From contig NZ_WJIC01000002.1 in NCBI RefSeq assembly GCF_009649815.1, forward strand, positions 62,001 through 126,000: a stretch of 64,000 nucleotides of DNA, in the 5' to 3' direction. The notes beneath the pieces are model-generated. The model was not told the DNA's origin. It worked only from the letters and a program-made list of their open reading frames with translations, and did not search any database. The DNA comes from Nocardia sp. SYP-A9097 (GTDB taxonomy: Bacteria; Actinomycetota; Actinomycetes; Mycobacteriales; Mycobacteriaceae). This document shows, piece by piece, positions 26,634-35,153 of the stretch (the stretch's first letter is position 1; the number at the start of each line of letters is the position of its first letter). A program made the position numbers and the translations under genes.

Positions 26634-27356
26634 TCAGGGTAGCGACTTGAAGAGTTTCGCGCCGACTCGCTGGGCGTCGCCACAGGGATCGCCGTAATCG
26701 GTTTGGACCCGGGTATTGCGGACGGTGAAGACGATGCTGCCGAAGCTCGCCGGGGTGACGATGAGGCAGCCGAGTTTGTGGGTGTCGGCTGCCGCCCGGA
26801 ACAGCGCCAGCTGGCGACCGTAGTACTCGGTGCGCCGCAGGTCGGTGTAGGTGCCGGGCGCGAGGACCGTATCCATCGAGTCACCCGAGGCCACAATAAT
26901 CAGTTCGAAGGTCTGATCGGCGGACTGCCATTTGCAGGCCGGGAACTTCGAACCCGATACCCGCGCCGCGGTGCTGGTGCTCAATCCCGCTGCGGTGAGC
27001 TCGGATTCGGGCAGCGAGCAGGGATCCCACGAGCCGCCCGCCGGGGCATCCACCGGCGATACGGTGGTGGCGCCGGACGTCGGTGCGGCGGATTCGGTGC
27101 CGGAAGTAGGTTCCGGCGCGACAGTTCCACCGTCCGCCCGGACCGTCGTGGTTACGCCCGCACCCGCGGGGACAGTCGTGGACACGCCCGCCGTCACCGA
27201 AGTGCTCCCGCCCGGAGTCGATGCACTGTCCGTCGAGTTGGTGGCGCAACCCGTGAGCGCTATCGCCGCGCTACCCAGCACCGCCACAATGCGGAATGTG
27301 TTCGCCCTGGCCCACATACCCCGCCGACGGGGAGCGGCACAGCCTGTTCGTGTCAT
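26634..27356 (-). CDS. DUF3558 lipoprotein
   Basis: 240 residues. ATG at 27356 follows GGAGGTG. An unusually long basic n-region precedes a hydrophobic core and lipobox ALTGC. A Thr/Ala/Pro-rich linker (about 45-95) leads to the DUF3558 domain: WDPCSLPESELTAAGL, FPACKWQS and GCLIVTPASFGSIVF, with conserved cysteines likely in disulfides. DUF3558 lipoproteins are common in mycolic-acid bacteria with unknown function. A later ATG at 27317 would give a shorter n-region. Confidence 0.82.
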   Translation of the reverse strand: MTRTGCAAPRRRGMWARANTFRIVAVLGSAAIALTGCATNSTDSASTPGGSTSVTAGVSTTVPAGAGVTTTVRADGGTVAPEPTSGTESAAPTSGATTVSPVDAPAGGSWDPCSLPESELTAAGLSTSTAARVSGSKFPACKWQSADQTFELIIVASGDSMDTVLAPGTYTDLRRTEYYGRQLALFRAAADTHKLGCLIVTPASFGSIVFTVRNTRVQTDYGDPCGDAQRVGAKLFKSLP

Positions 27357-27469
27357 GATCGGCCAACACCTCCAGCTCGGCGGTCCGAAAGCATTCTCCC
27401 GGAACCGGATTCGCATATCACGCTGACCTTCAACGTATGACATGGAAGGCGCCCACCGCCATCGTGTGA

Positions 27470-27504
27470 ATGCCCCCAAATCCGGGGTCCTCACAAGGGG
27501 GCAT
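27470..27504 (-). terminator. Terminator after the XRE/DUF397 pair
   Basis: ATGCCCCC (27470-27477) pairs with GGGGGCAT (27497-27504); it lies 50 nt past the DUF397 stop on the same strand. Confidence 0.55.
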
Positions 27505-27553
27505 ACATCGGGCTAACCCACGCCGGCATCACAGGCCCGACAACGTCATCCGA

Positions 27554-27910
27554 CTATCCGAAGGCGAATTCGCCCGCCACAACACCCTTTACGAACGCAT
27601 CCCACTCACCGCGGTCATAAACCAACGACACACCCTGCCCGGAGATCACCGCACCGCCATCGTCACCCACAGCAATCGCCACCGAATCGGCAACCTCACC
27701 GGACACCCGCCGCCCCGCCAACTCGAGCAGAGCCGGCCACTGTCCGGCAGCCACGGAGACAACCGGCTGATATTCAGCGGAGCCGATGAACTTGCTGTCG
27801 CGGACGGTCACGACCTCATCGCCGAGCCGGACCTCCACGCATGTTTGGGTTTCCGACGACCAAGAGGATTTGAACCATCCCCTGATTCTCGGCAGATCCG
27901 GGGCGCTCAT
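27554..27910 (-). CDS. DUF397 domain protein
   Basis: 118 residues. The DUF397 signature is present at the N-terminus (WFKSSWSSETQTCVEVRLGDEVVTVRDSK). Its start overlaps the stop of the XRE gene by 4 nt, the usual arrangement of actinobacterial XRE-DUF397 pairs. In Streptomyces such small partners act with XRE/DUF5753 proteins in developmental regulation (WhiJ/AbaA-like loci); some pairs also behave like toxin-antitoxin modules. The second half of the protein is longer than the bare 60-residue domain. Confidence 0.85.
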   Translation of the reverse strand: MSAPDLPRIRGWFKSSWSSETQTCVEVRLGDEVVTVRDSKFIGSAEYQPVVSVAAGQWPALLELAGRRVSGEVADSVAIAVGDDGGAVISGQGVSLVYDRGEWDAFVKGVVAGEFAFG

Positions 27911-28788
27911 AGCGTCGACTGTATCCCAAGGGCGATCGCCCTGATTCGGTCCAAGGTCGCCTCACGCCCCATGGCCTGCGACATCGCCCTATCGTGAATG
28001 ACACCCAGATCACGGACCCGAGTCTCATTGCCCTTGTCCTCCAAAACCTCACCTACGACCGTGGATTCGTGCCACGCGATGGTTGGCAGCCGCGGGTTGG
28101 CGAAGTCGAGCAGGTGAAACGTCGCCCCACTGAATATGGACCGCTCGGTCGCAGTGAAGGGCATGAGCCGCACATCGATGGTGTCGGGATGGCCTTCGAT
28201 AGTGTCGGCGAGATGCTGGAGTTGCCGAATCTGGACAGTGGGCCCACCGATCTGCTGCACAAGTGACGCTTCACCGATCACCGCCGACAAGTGCAGGGGC
28301 TCATCGCCTTCGAGTCGATGCTGCCGCCGCATCCGTACTTCGACACGCTGCTCAACCTGGACCGGAAGCACCGTCGCGATCCCGGTCACCATCAGTGCCC
28401 GAACGTATTCCTCACTCTGTAGGAGTCCTGGGATGAGGACACTCTCATATGTCCTGATGCGCTGAGCGCCGTACTCCAGCCCGTACCAGCGCAGCAGTTC
28501 CGGGCCGAACAGCGCGGAATATCCTGTCCACCAGCCCCGTCCGCGCGCCACCTCCCGAAGCGCGAGAAGTTCAGCGGCCTCGTCCGCATCGAATTCGAAA
28601 AGCTGGATCAGCGCTCGCAACTTGTCCACGGCGGGGATTCGACGATCCCCTTCGATCAGAACCCAGTAACTGCGGGATAGGCCGACTTCCTTGACGATCG
28701 TCTTGACGTCGATCCCCAACTGCGCGCGGCGCTGACGCAACCGCAACGTCAGCTCCCAGCTCGCCACAACGGGTGACTCGGGCACCAA
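27907..28788 (-). CDS. XRE family regulator with DUF5753 domain
   Basis: 293 residues from TTG at 28788, with AGGAG 8 nt upstream (GTG at 28785 is the alternative). Helix-turn-helix at about residues 12-65 (LRLRQRRAQLGIDVKTIVKEVGLSRSYW). The DUF5753 domain fills the rest, with ESVLIPGLLQSEEYVRALM, HLSAVIGEASLVQQIGGP and DVRLMPFTATERSI. A 27-bp perfect palindrome lies 67 nt upstream and is a natural autoregulatory operator. It is divergent from an orphan gene at 29070. Confidence 0.9.
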   Translation of the reverse strand: MVPESPVVASWELTLRLRQRRAQLGIDVKTIVKEVGLSRSYWVLIEGDRRIPAVDKLRALIQLFEFDADEAAELLALREVARGRGWWTGYSALFGPELLRWYGLEYGAQRIRTYESVLIPGLLQSEEYVRALMVTGIATVLPVQVEQRVEVRMRRQHRLEGDEPLHLSAVIGEASLVQQIGGPTVQIRQLQHLADTIEGHPDTIDVRLMPFTATERSIFSGATFHLLDFANPRLPTIAWHESTVVGEVLEDKGNETRVRDLGVIHDRAMSQAMGREATLDRIRAIALGIQSTL

Positions 28789-28854
28789 CGCGCTACTCCT
28801 CTCGTCATCGGAACGATACGCCGCAAGCCTGCAACCGGACCTTGATTTCCGAAA

Positions 28855-28881
28855 CTGCTTCTGTAACAGTTACAGAAGCAG
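28855..28881. promoter_or_regulatory. 27-bp perfect palindrome between XRE gene and divergent orphan
   Basis: Arms CTGCTTCTGTAAC (28855-28867) and GTTACAGAAGCAG (28869-28881) flank a single central base. It is the most extensive perfect dyad in the window outside terminators. It lies in the 280-bp gap between divergent genes, where it could control both. The rest of the gap shows nothing recognisable. Confidence 0.7.
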
Positions 28882-29069
28882 GATTAGAACTGATTCGATA
28901 CATGCATCACGACAACCGTCAGTGCCCGGAAACCGTGGCACCGCGATGACGAGCACTCAATGCTCTGCCGGATAAGCGATTTCAGCATTTCGCATCGAAA
29001 TTCCTTGAACTGAAACGACTTCGGGCTCGCGCGACACCGCGATCCCAACCCTATTGGGGAGCGTCTCTG

Positions 29070-29411
29070 ATGGAGCAGCAACCCGCGCCGCCGTGCGGCG
29101 TCACACTTCCACTGGCCTACGGATATCTCCGCCTCGAGCTACTCGGCGACGAAACCGCCTTGTGGGAGGGCCGACTCGCGTCCGCCGCACGCGAACTCGG
29201 ATTCGAGCTGGCCGCGATCTTCCGCGAGTACGCGCCGGACGCGACCGTGCCGCCCGCCTACCTGGACCTGCTCGACGAATGTCGCCGTGCGCGAGCACAT
29301 CTGGTCATGACGGCAGCCGGACACCTATCCGGGATGCGCGTCCCCCGCACCTGCCTACTCGGACTGTTGGCCGTGCGAGCCGGTGCACAGGTGTGCGAAG
29401 TGTCCCCATAG
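29070..29411 (+). CDS. Small orphan protein with degenerate resolvase-like N-terminus
   Basis: 113 residues. GGGGAG lies 8 nt upstream of the ATG. The pattern AYGYLRLE...WEGRLASAARELGFELAAIFRE...YLDLLDECRRARAHLVM resembles the first beta-alpha units of serine recombinases (YGYVRVS...Q...L...G.EL..IF.D), but the catalytic Ser position is Leu and the Arg residues are missing. It probably uses the fold without recombinase activity. The similarity is by eye. Its position opposite an XRE/DUF397 pair with a shared palindrome suggests co-regulation. Confidence 0.5.
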   Translation: MEQQPAPPCGVTLPLAYGYLRLELLGDETALWEGRLASAARELGFELAAIFREYAPDATVPPAYLDLLDECRRARAHLVMTAAGHLSGMRVPRTCLLGLLAVRAGAQVCEVSP

Positions 29412-29498
29412 CCAGCGAGCCAGGCGCACCCGCACATTGCCGAATAGTTCCTGAATCGATTACTCACCAACACATTTCACCGACTAGGGGGCCATCCC

Positions 29499-29759
29499 AT
29501 GTCCACCTTGACACCGTTCGTGATCGGACTCGTCGTAGGAGCGGCGCTCGTGCTCCTCCTCGCCGCCGGACTCGGCGACGAGCAACCCACCCGATCACAC
29601 ACCCGGACCGGCGAAAGCCGAACCGTCCGAGCAATAGCCGCCCGCCTCGAACAGGAGCGCCAGCACCCCGGACCGTCGATTCAACGAAGTCGCCAACGGC
29701 CGATTCACGCAGCCCATCCAATTGAAAACGTGAAAACCTGCGTGTCGCAGGTGATCTGA
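29499..29759 (+). CDS. Small single-span membrane protein
   Basis: 86 residues. One N-terminal membrane helix (TPFVIGLVVGAALVLLLAAG, about 5-24) is followed by a polar, Arg-rich cytoplasmic region (RAIAARLEQERQHPG). GGGGGCC precedes the ATG. No family recognised. It lies between two other small plus-strand genes in a row of orphans. Confidence 0.5.
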   Translation: MSTLTPFVIGLVVGAALVLLLAAGLGDEQPTRSHTRTGESRTVRAIAARLEQERQHPGPSIQRSRQRPIHAAHPIENVKTCVSQVI

Positions 29760-29830
29760 CAGTAGGTTGCCCGCCCATGGCTGGTGAACATCCCGGCGAC
29801 CGACTCGGACCCCACGGCAAGGAGGTCATT

Positions 29831-30064
29831 GTGACAACTGCGGATCGACTTCGCGCTGAAGGGGAAGCCCACGGCGAAGCCAGAGGACGCGCTGAAGGGG
29901 AAGCCATGGGACGGGCCGAGACCGTGCTCGAACAATTGACCTTGAAGTTCGGACGGCTGACGGCAGCGACCACCGCCACCGTGCAGGGCGCAGATTCAGC
30001 GCAGCTGCGGATTTGGGCCGCGCGAGTGCTCACCGCAGGCAATCTGGACGAGGTTTTCGAATAA
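29831..30064 (+). CDS. Short protein resembling the C-terminus of Rpn/DUF4351 proteins
   Basis: 77 residues from GTG at 29831, with GGAGG five bases upstream. The N-terminal half is a charged helix with a repeated 12-residue unit starting RAEGEA, encoded by an 18-bp direct repeat (29852 and 29888). The C-terminal half (TVLEQLTLKFGRL, then LRIWAARVLTAGNLDEVFE) matches the end of Rpn-type recombination nucleases/DUF4351 proteins. The nuclease domain is absent. Either a remnant or an internal-start product turned free-standing; the good Shine-Dalgarno supports expression. Confidence 0.5.
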   Translation: MTTADRLRAEGEAHGEARGRAEGEAMGRAETVLEQLTLKFGRLTAATTATVQGADSAQLRIWAARVLTAGNLDEVFE

Positions 30065-30143
30065 TCCTGAATTGCCCTGCGGCGGAGTCGGTTTCACTCG
30101 GACCGGACCGGCGGCGGGCGATCGTGCCCGCCGCCGGGCGTGG

Positions 30144-31303
30144 TCAGGCGAGGTTGCGGGAGATCACCAGGCGCATGATGTCCGAGGTGCCTTCCTCGAT
30201 CTCCTCCAGTTTGACGTCGCGCATCCACTGCTCGACCGGGAATTCGCGGGAGTAGCCCCAGCCGCCGAGGGTTTGGACGCGGCGTGGGTGACGAACATGG
30301 CCGTCTCGGAGGCGGTCAGTTTGGCCATGGCGGCCAGGCCGGTGGTGTTCACGCCGGCGTCGATGGAACGGGCGGCGTGGTGGACCAGCAGGCGCGCGGC
30401 CTCGATGCGAGTTGCCATGTCCGCCAGGCGGAATGCCACGGCCTGGTGTTCGATGATCGGCTTGCCGAACTGCTTGCGATTGCGGGCGTAGTCGAGGGCG
30501 TACTCGTAGGCGGCGCGGGCCGAACCGACCGCTGCGGCGCCGAGCACGATGCGGGAGATGTCGAAGGTCTCCATCAGACCGTAGAAGCCCTGGCCTTCGT
30601 CGCCGAGCCTGTTCTCGTCGGGGACGAACATATCGTCGAAGAACAGCTCGCGGCAGACAATGGCGCGCTGACCCATCTTCTTCATCGGCTCACCCCAGCT
30701 GAATCCCGGTGTGTCCTTGGTGAACAGGAGCGCGGTGACACCCTTGGAGCGCTCGTTGCGATCGGTCTTGGCGAACACCACATACTGTTCGGCCGCACCG
30801 GCATTGGAGATCCACGCCTTCTGGCCGTTGATGCGGTAGCCGCCGTCCACCTTGGTGGCGGTGGTGATGATCGAGGCGGCGTCCGAGCCTGAACCGGGTT
30901 CGGTGGTGGCGAGCGCGGTCATCACCGGAGTGGTGCCAGTGAGCGGGCGCAGCCACTTCTCCTTCTGCTCCGCGGTGCCCAGCGCCATCAGCGGATCGGA
31001 GAAGAAACCGTTGGAGCACACCAGGTTTCCGATACCCGGATCACCGAAGCACAGCTCCTCCTGGACCAGGCACTGGGTGAACACGTCGGTCATGCCGCCG
31101 ACGCCGAACTCCTCGGCGATCATGAAGTCGGTGATACCTACCTGCGCGGCCTTGGCGAAGATATCGACGGGAGTGACCACATCGGCCTCGTCGACCTCGC
31201 GGCCGCGCGGGCGAATCTCCTTCTCCGCGAAATCACGGCAGAGCTTGACGATTTCGCGCTGCTCGGTGGTGAGCGGCCAGGCTTCGAACGGGGTGGTGGT
31301 CAT
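30144..31303 (-). pseudogene. Acyl-CoA dehydrogenase with a frameshift
   Basis: About 386 residues if intact. ATG at 31303 follows AAAGG. FAD/acyl-CoA motifs are intact in the main frame: TALATTEPGSGSDAAS, WISNAG, GEPMKKMGQRA and the helix ending ETAMFVTHAA. At about 30280 one base is missing: the sequence then reads nonsense (SKPSAAG) to a stop at 30164, while the next frame gives VQTLGGWGYSREFPVEQW and continues to DIMRLVISRNLA with a stop at 30144. The catalytic Glu region lies beyond the shift. Real loss or a sequencing error cannot be distinguished here. Confidence 0.85.
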
Positions 31304-31362
31304 GGTGGGCCTTTCTGGATTTACGTTTCTGGTGTGCACGAGTGGGGATCGGAGCGGCCCGA

Positions 31363-31842
31363 TCACAGTTGGACAGAGGTCAATTCGGTGAACTCCTCGA
31401 TGCCGATATGGCCGAGTTCACGACCCAGCCCCGAGTTCTTCCAGCCGCCGAAGGGGGCGAGCGGATTGAAGGCGGCACCGTTGATATCGACCTGGCCGGT
31501 GTCCATGCGGGCCGCGACCGACAGCGCACGGTCCCGGTCGGCCGACCAGACCGCACCGGCGAGGCCGTACTCGCTGTCGTTCGCGGCCGCGATAGCGTCC
31601 TCATCCCCCTCATGGGCGAGGACGACCAATACCGGGCCGAAGATCTCGTCCCGCGCGACCGGATCACTCCGGTCGACGTCCGCCAGGATTGTGGGCCGCA
31701 GGAAATGCCCGCGCTCGGCAATGGCGTAGGTGCCACCGGCGGCCAGCCGCGCACCGCGACCCAGCGCACCCTCGACCGCCTGGGCGATCGACTCGCGCTG
31801 CCGGCCCGAGATCACCGGCCCGAGCCGGGTCGCCGGGTCCAC
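31363..31842 (-). pseudogene. C-terminal fragment of an aldehyde dehydrogenase
   Basis: About 159 residues from VDPATRLGPVISGRQRE through EIFGPVLVV to FGGWKNSGLGRELGHIGIEEF, the last third of an NAD-dependent aldehyde dehydrogenase. The N-terminal 300 residues, with the cofactor site and catalytic Glu and Cys, are absent. Upstream sequence belongs instead to an acyl-CoA ligase in another frame; the junction is at about 31838-31848. It cannot be active. Confidence 0.85.
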
Positions 31843-32902
31843 CGGCCAGATCGACCGGGTTGCTGTTGGCGGCGCCGCTGGGAAGACGTTGTTCGAGTAC
31901 AGCTTTCAGGTCGACCGAGAACTCCGGCACGGTGAGCCCGGCCGCGGCGACCACATCCGCGGCGATACCGGTCTGACCGCCGCTGTCACCCACCACGGCG
32001 ACCCGGCCACCGCCGGGCAGACCCGCCGAGAGCAGCAGGCGTGCGAGGTCGACCAGTTCGGCCGGGGTGGCGACGCGCACCGCGCCGGCGACCCGCATGG
32101 CCGCATCCACGACATCCAGACTCGAGGTGAGCGATCCGGTATGTGACCGGGCCAGTCGCGAACTGGCCGCGCTCGCGCCGACGGTGAGCACGATCGTGTG
32201 TTTTCCGGCCTGCCGCAGCCGGCTCAGCGCCGCCACCACTTCCGCACCGCCCGTGAAGGATTCGAGGTAGAGCGCGACCACGCGGGTGGCGTCGTCATCG
32301 ATGAGATCGTCGAGTAGTTCGGCGGCGCGCAGGTCCGTCTGGTTCCCGATCGAGACGAACCGGGAGACACCCAGTCCGGCGCGGGCCGCCAGCAGGGAGA
32401 TCTCCGAACCGACCTGACCGCTCTGCGAGACCACCGCGATCGGTCCGGGCGTGAAATTGCCCCAGGCCAAATGCAATTCGGCGCTGCTGTCGTAGAGGCC
32501 CAGACTGTTCATCCCCACCAGTCGCGCCCCGGCCGCCCGAATCCGATCGGCGATTTCCCGCTCCTCGGGCACAGCCGCGGTGATGCCGAGGAAACCGCGC
32601 GCACCGAGCGCCAGCGCCTCGTCCACCACCGCACCGACATGCTGCGACGGCACACACAGTGCGACGAGTTCGGGTGTTGCGGGCAGCTCCCCCAGTCCGG
32701 TGTGGCTCGCCTCGCCGAGGATCTCCGCACCGGACCGGTTCACCAGATACACCTCGCGGCGGTGACGGCCGGACAACGCCCCCTTGGCCAGCCAGTATCC
32801 CCATTTCGCTGGGTCCGAGGTGGCCCCGACGACCGCGACCGAGGCAGGGTCGGTGAAGACCCGCAGGTCGGTATCGGCCGGAGGCGCGGCGAGCGTTGCC
32901 AT
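31664..32902 (-). pseudogene. N-terminal fragment of an ADP-forming acyl-CoA synthetase
   Basis: ATG at 32902 follows AGGAG. Residues 1-350 are a normal CoA-binding Rossmann domain (SVAVVGATSDPAKWGYWLAKG) and succinyl-CoA-ligase-like domains (GPIAVVSQSGQVGSEIS, ARSHTGSLTSS), ending at AANSNPVDLAGG. Beyond about 31846 the frame reads through aldehyde dehydrogenase DNA in the wrong frame to 31664. The ATP-grasp half is missing. A deletion of roughly 2 kb (estimated from family lengths) would create this fusion. Confidence 0.85.
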
Positions 32903-32934
32903 ATCGAATAACTCCTGGTCGTGGGGGGCCGAGA

Positions 32935-34158
32935 TCAGTAGGTCGGGAACCGAGTGGACAGGTCGGCGAGCTTGTCCGAGGCCAGCGCGAAGGCGGCGGC
33001 CCGGGTGCTGACGCCCTGCGCGTCGGCGTGGTCGAACATCTGCGTGCTCAGCGTCCGCATGCGGGTGCTGATCTTGTCGAAGGACTGCTCGGCGCTGCCG
33101 TCGATATCGCCGAAGAACACCCACCACCACCAGGCATTGGTCGCGGAGTTGGCGAGGAAGTCCGGCGAGACCACGACGCCGCGCCGCTGGAGCTCGGCCT
33201 CGGCGCTGGGGGTGATCGGCATATTGGCGGCCTCGACAATGAGCCGGGCCCGCACCTGGTCCTGATTGGCGTCATTGATGCAGTACGAGGTCGCGGCCGG
33301 GATCAGCACCTCGGCCTCGACGGTGAGCCACGCTTCGGACGGCAATTGCACATCGCCGCACGCGAGCTTGCCGCGATCCACGCCGCCGGTCGCGTCGCGG
33401 GTCAGCAGCAGCGTCTCCACGTCGAGGCCGTCCGGGTTGGCGACGACGCCGTGCACATCGGCGATGCCGACAATGCGCACACCGGCCTGCGCGAGGTAGC
33501 GGGCGGTGGCCCCGCCCATGGAGCCGAAGCCCTGCACCAAGGCGCGAGTCTGCTTGGGGTCCATACCTTTTCGCTCCATGGCGGCCAGCGCGGCTTCGGC
33601 GACGCCGTAGCCGCCGACCAGCTCGTCGAGCTTCACGCCATCGACGACCGCGCTGAACGCGGTCTTCATCCGGGCCGCGGATTCGGCCGGATCGCCGACC
33701 ACGCGATGCGCGGCCTGCACGGAACTGGTCAGCCCGAGATCGTCGAGCGCGGCATCGACCGCGTCCTGCCGGACGCCGAAGTCCTCGCCCATGGTCCAGC
33801 GCTGCTCGATGAGCGGGGCCATTGCCGCGAGGTAGCGGCGCAGCACCTGATCGGCGTCGGGGTGGTACGGATCGAAGTCGATGCCGCCCTTCGCTCCGCC
33901 CAGCGGCACGTACTTGGCGTCGGCCTCGAAGTGGATGGCCTCTTTCAGGGTCATCCCCCGGGCCAGGCCGCGCACCTCATTGAGGGTGCAGCCGGCGCGC
34001 ATCCGCAGGCCGCCGCTGGAGATGCCGCGGACCAGGCGGTCGATGACCAGGTATCCCGTCGCGGCGCTTTCGGTATCGCGCCAGGTCGCCTCGAAGAACG
34101 AGTCGTCGCTGCGGCCGGCGTCGGCCGAGCCGATCGCGTTCGGAAGGGTCAAAGACAT
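32935..34158 (-). CDS. Glu/Leu/Phe/Val dehydrogenase
   Basis: 407 residues. It is an oxidative deaminase of the glutamate dehydrogenase superfamily: GLRMRAGCTLNEVRGLARGMTLKEAIHFEADAKYVPLGGAKGGI contains the substrate lysines, and VQGFGSMGGATARYLAQAGVRIVG is the NAD(P) fold. It is the first gene of the run toward the ligase, aldehyde dehydrogenase and acyl-CoA dehydrogenase, now mostly broken, so it may have fed an amino-acid or 2-oxo-acid catabolic route. A TetR-type palindrome lies 33 nt upstream. Confidence 0.9.
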   Translation of the reverse strand: MSLTLPNAIGSADAGRSDDSFFEATWRDTESAATGYLVIDRLVRGISSGGLRMRAGCTLNEVRGLARGMTLKEAIHFEADAKYVPLGGAKGGIDFDPYHPDADQVLRRYLAAMAPLIEQRWTMGEDFGVRQDAVDAALDDLGLTSSVQAAHRVVGDPAESAARMKTAFSAVVDGVKLDELVGGYGVAEAALAAMERKGMDPKQTRALVQGFGSMGGATARYLAQAGVRIVGIADVHGVVANPDGLDVETLLLTRDATGGVDRGKLACGDVQLPSEAWLTVEAEVLIPAATSYCINDANQDQVRARLIVEAANMPITPSAEAELQRRGVVVSPDFLANSATNAWWWWVFFGDIDGSAEQSFDKISTRMRTLSTQMFDHADAQGVSTRAAAFALASDKLADLSTRFPTY

Positions 34159-34190
34159 TGGAAGGCTCCTACGCTCTGGGCCAGTTACTT

Positions 34191-34204
34191 ACTGATTGCT
34201 CAGT
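34191..34204. promoter_or_regulatory. TetR-type operator ACTGA-TTGC-TCAGT
   Basis: Perfect 5-bp arms with a 4-nt spacer, 33 nt upstream of the dehydrogenase ATG and between it and the TetR gene. It fits the operator of the adjacent regulator. Confidence 0.55.
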
Positions 34205-34311
34205 CAGCATGAGAGAGTGATACCGGCCACGTCAAGTGTTGCTTTGTATTTACCGGTGCCGCGGGCTATCTCCCACGGTCAAGCCGCCGGGCAGCACCCG
34301 GCGACGGCGGA

Positions 34312-34914
34312 TCAGAGTTGCAATTCGGTGCGAATCGCCCGATCCACCCAGGCGGCCACATCGTCGCGCGACACCGCGCCATCGAGGGCGACCAGCTGGA
34401 CCGCGAACCCGTCCAGCATTGCCGTCAAACGCCAGGTCGCACCGCGCGGATCATCGGCACGGAAGTCACCGCATTCGACACCCTCGGCAATGAGTTCGAT
34501 GACGACCTCACGCCAGCGCATATCGAGGCGATGGGTGACCTCGCGCAGCGCGGGCTGACGCAGGCACGCCGACCAGGTCTCGATCCACAATCGCCAGCCC
34601 ACCGCGCGACCGGTGGGACCGTATTCGTTCAGGACCGCGCGCAACCGGTTCTCCACCGAGCCGTCCGTGCGTTCCAATACCGCGTCGAGATTGACCAGAT
34701 CATGTTCGGCCGCCAACTCGAAGGCACTGACGACCACATTCTCGAGTGTCTTGAAGTGATAGAAGATCAAGGCGGTGCTGATACCCAGTGCCTCGGCGAT
34801 ATCGAGGGCGCGCAGGCGATCGATCCCGTCCTCGGTGATCAATTCGAGTGTGGCGGTGAGGATCTCATTACGGCGATCCTTGGTTTCTTTCCGCTGCCTC
34901 ATCTGCTTTGCCAC
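34312..34914 (-). CDS. TetR family regulator
   Basis: 200 residues (GTG 34914, or ATG 34902). HTH at about 12-58: RRNEILTATLELITEDGIDRLRALDIAEALGISTALIFYHFKTLENV. The C-terminal domain is of the BetI-like kind (RAVGWRLWIETWSACLRQPALREV). It precedes the dehydrogenase operon on the same strand, with ACTGA/TCAGT palindromes on both sides, suggesting self-control and control of the operon. Confidence 0.9.
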   Translation of the reverse strand: MAKQMRQRKETKDRRNEILTATLELITEDGIDRLRALDIAEALGISTALIFYHFKTLENVVVSAFELAAEHDLVNLDAVLERTDGSVENRLRAVLNEYGPTGRAVGWRLWIETWSACLRQPALREVTHRLDMRWREVVIELIAEGVECGDFRADDPRGATWRLTAMLDGFAVQLVALDGAVSRDDVAAWVDRAIRTELQL

Positions 34915-35002
34915 CCTGCCAAGTTACTGCACCGTTCATGTCACGCCTTCGCGACGGCGGCTGAGGTGCTTCCTTCAGATCCACTCGAACTACAACTAAC
35001 TA

Positions 35003-35012
35003 ACTGATCAGT
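35003..35012. promoter_or_regulatory. Palindrome ACTGATCAGT between TetR and EthD genes
   Basis: The same half-sites as 34191-34204 but with no spacer, preceded by three AACT direct repeats. It lies in the divergent promoter region of the TetR gene and the EthD-family gene. Confidence 0.45.
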
Positions 35013-35153
35013 CGAAGTATGAGACCCGACTCACACCCGAGTCAAGTACTCGAGTCGATCACATTCATCGCGGTCCGGTAATCACACCGATCCCTTTCCG
35101 GGGTCGCCGAGGTCTACCTGGTCAACAGAGCATTCTTCGAAAGGTTGAGACCG

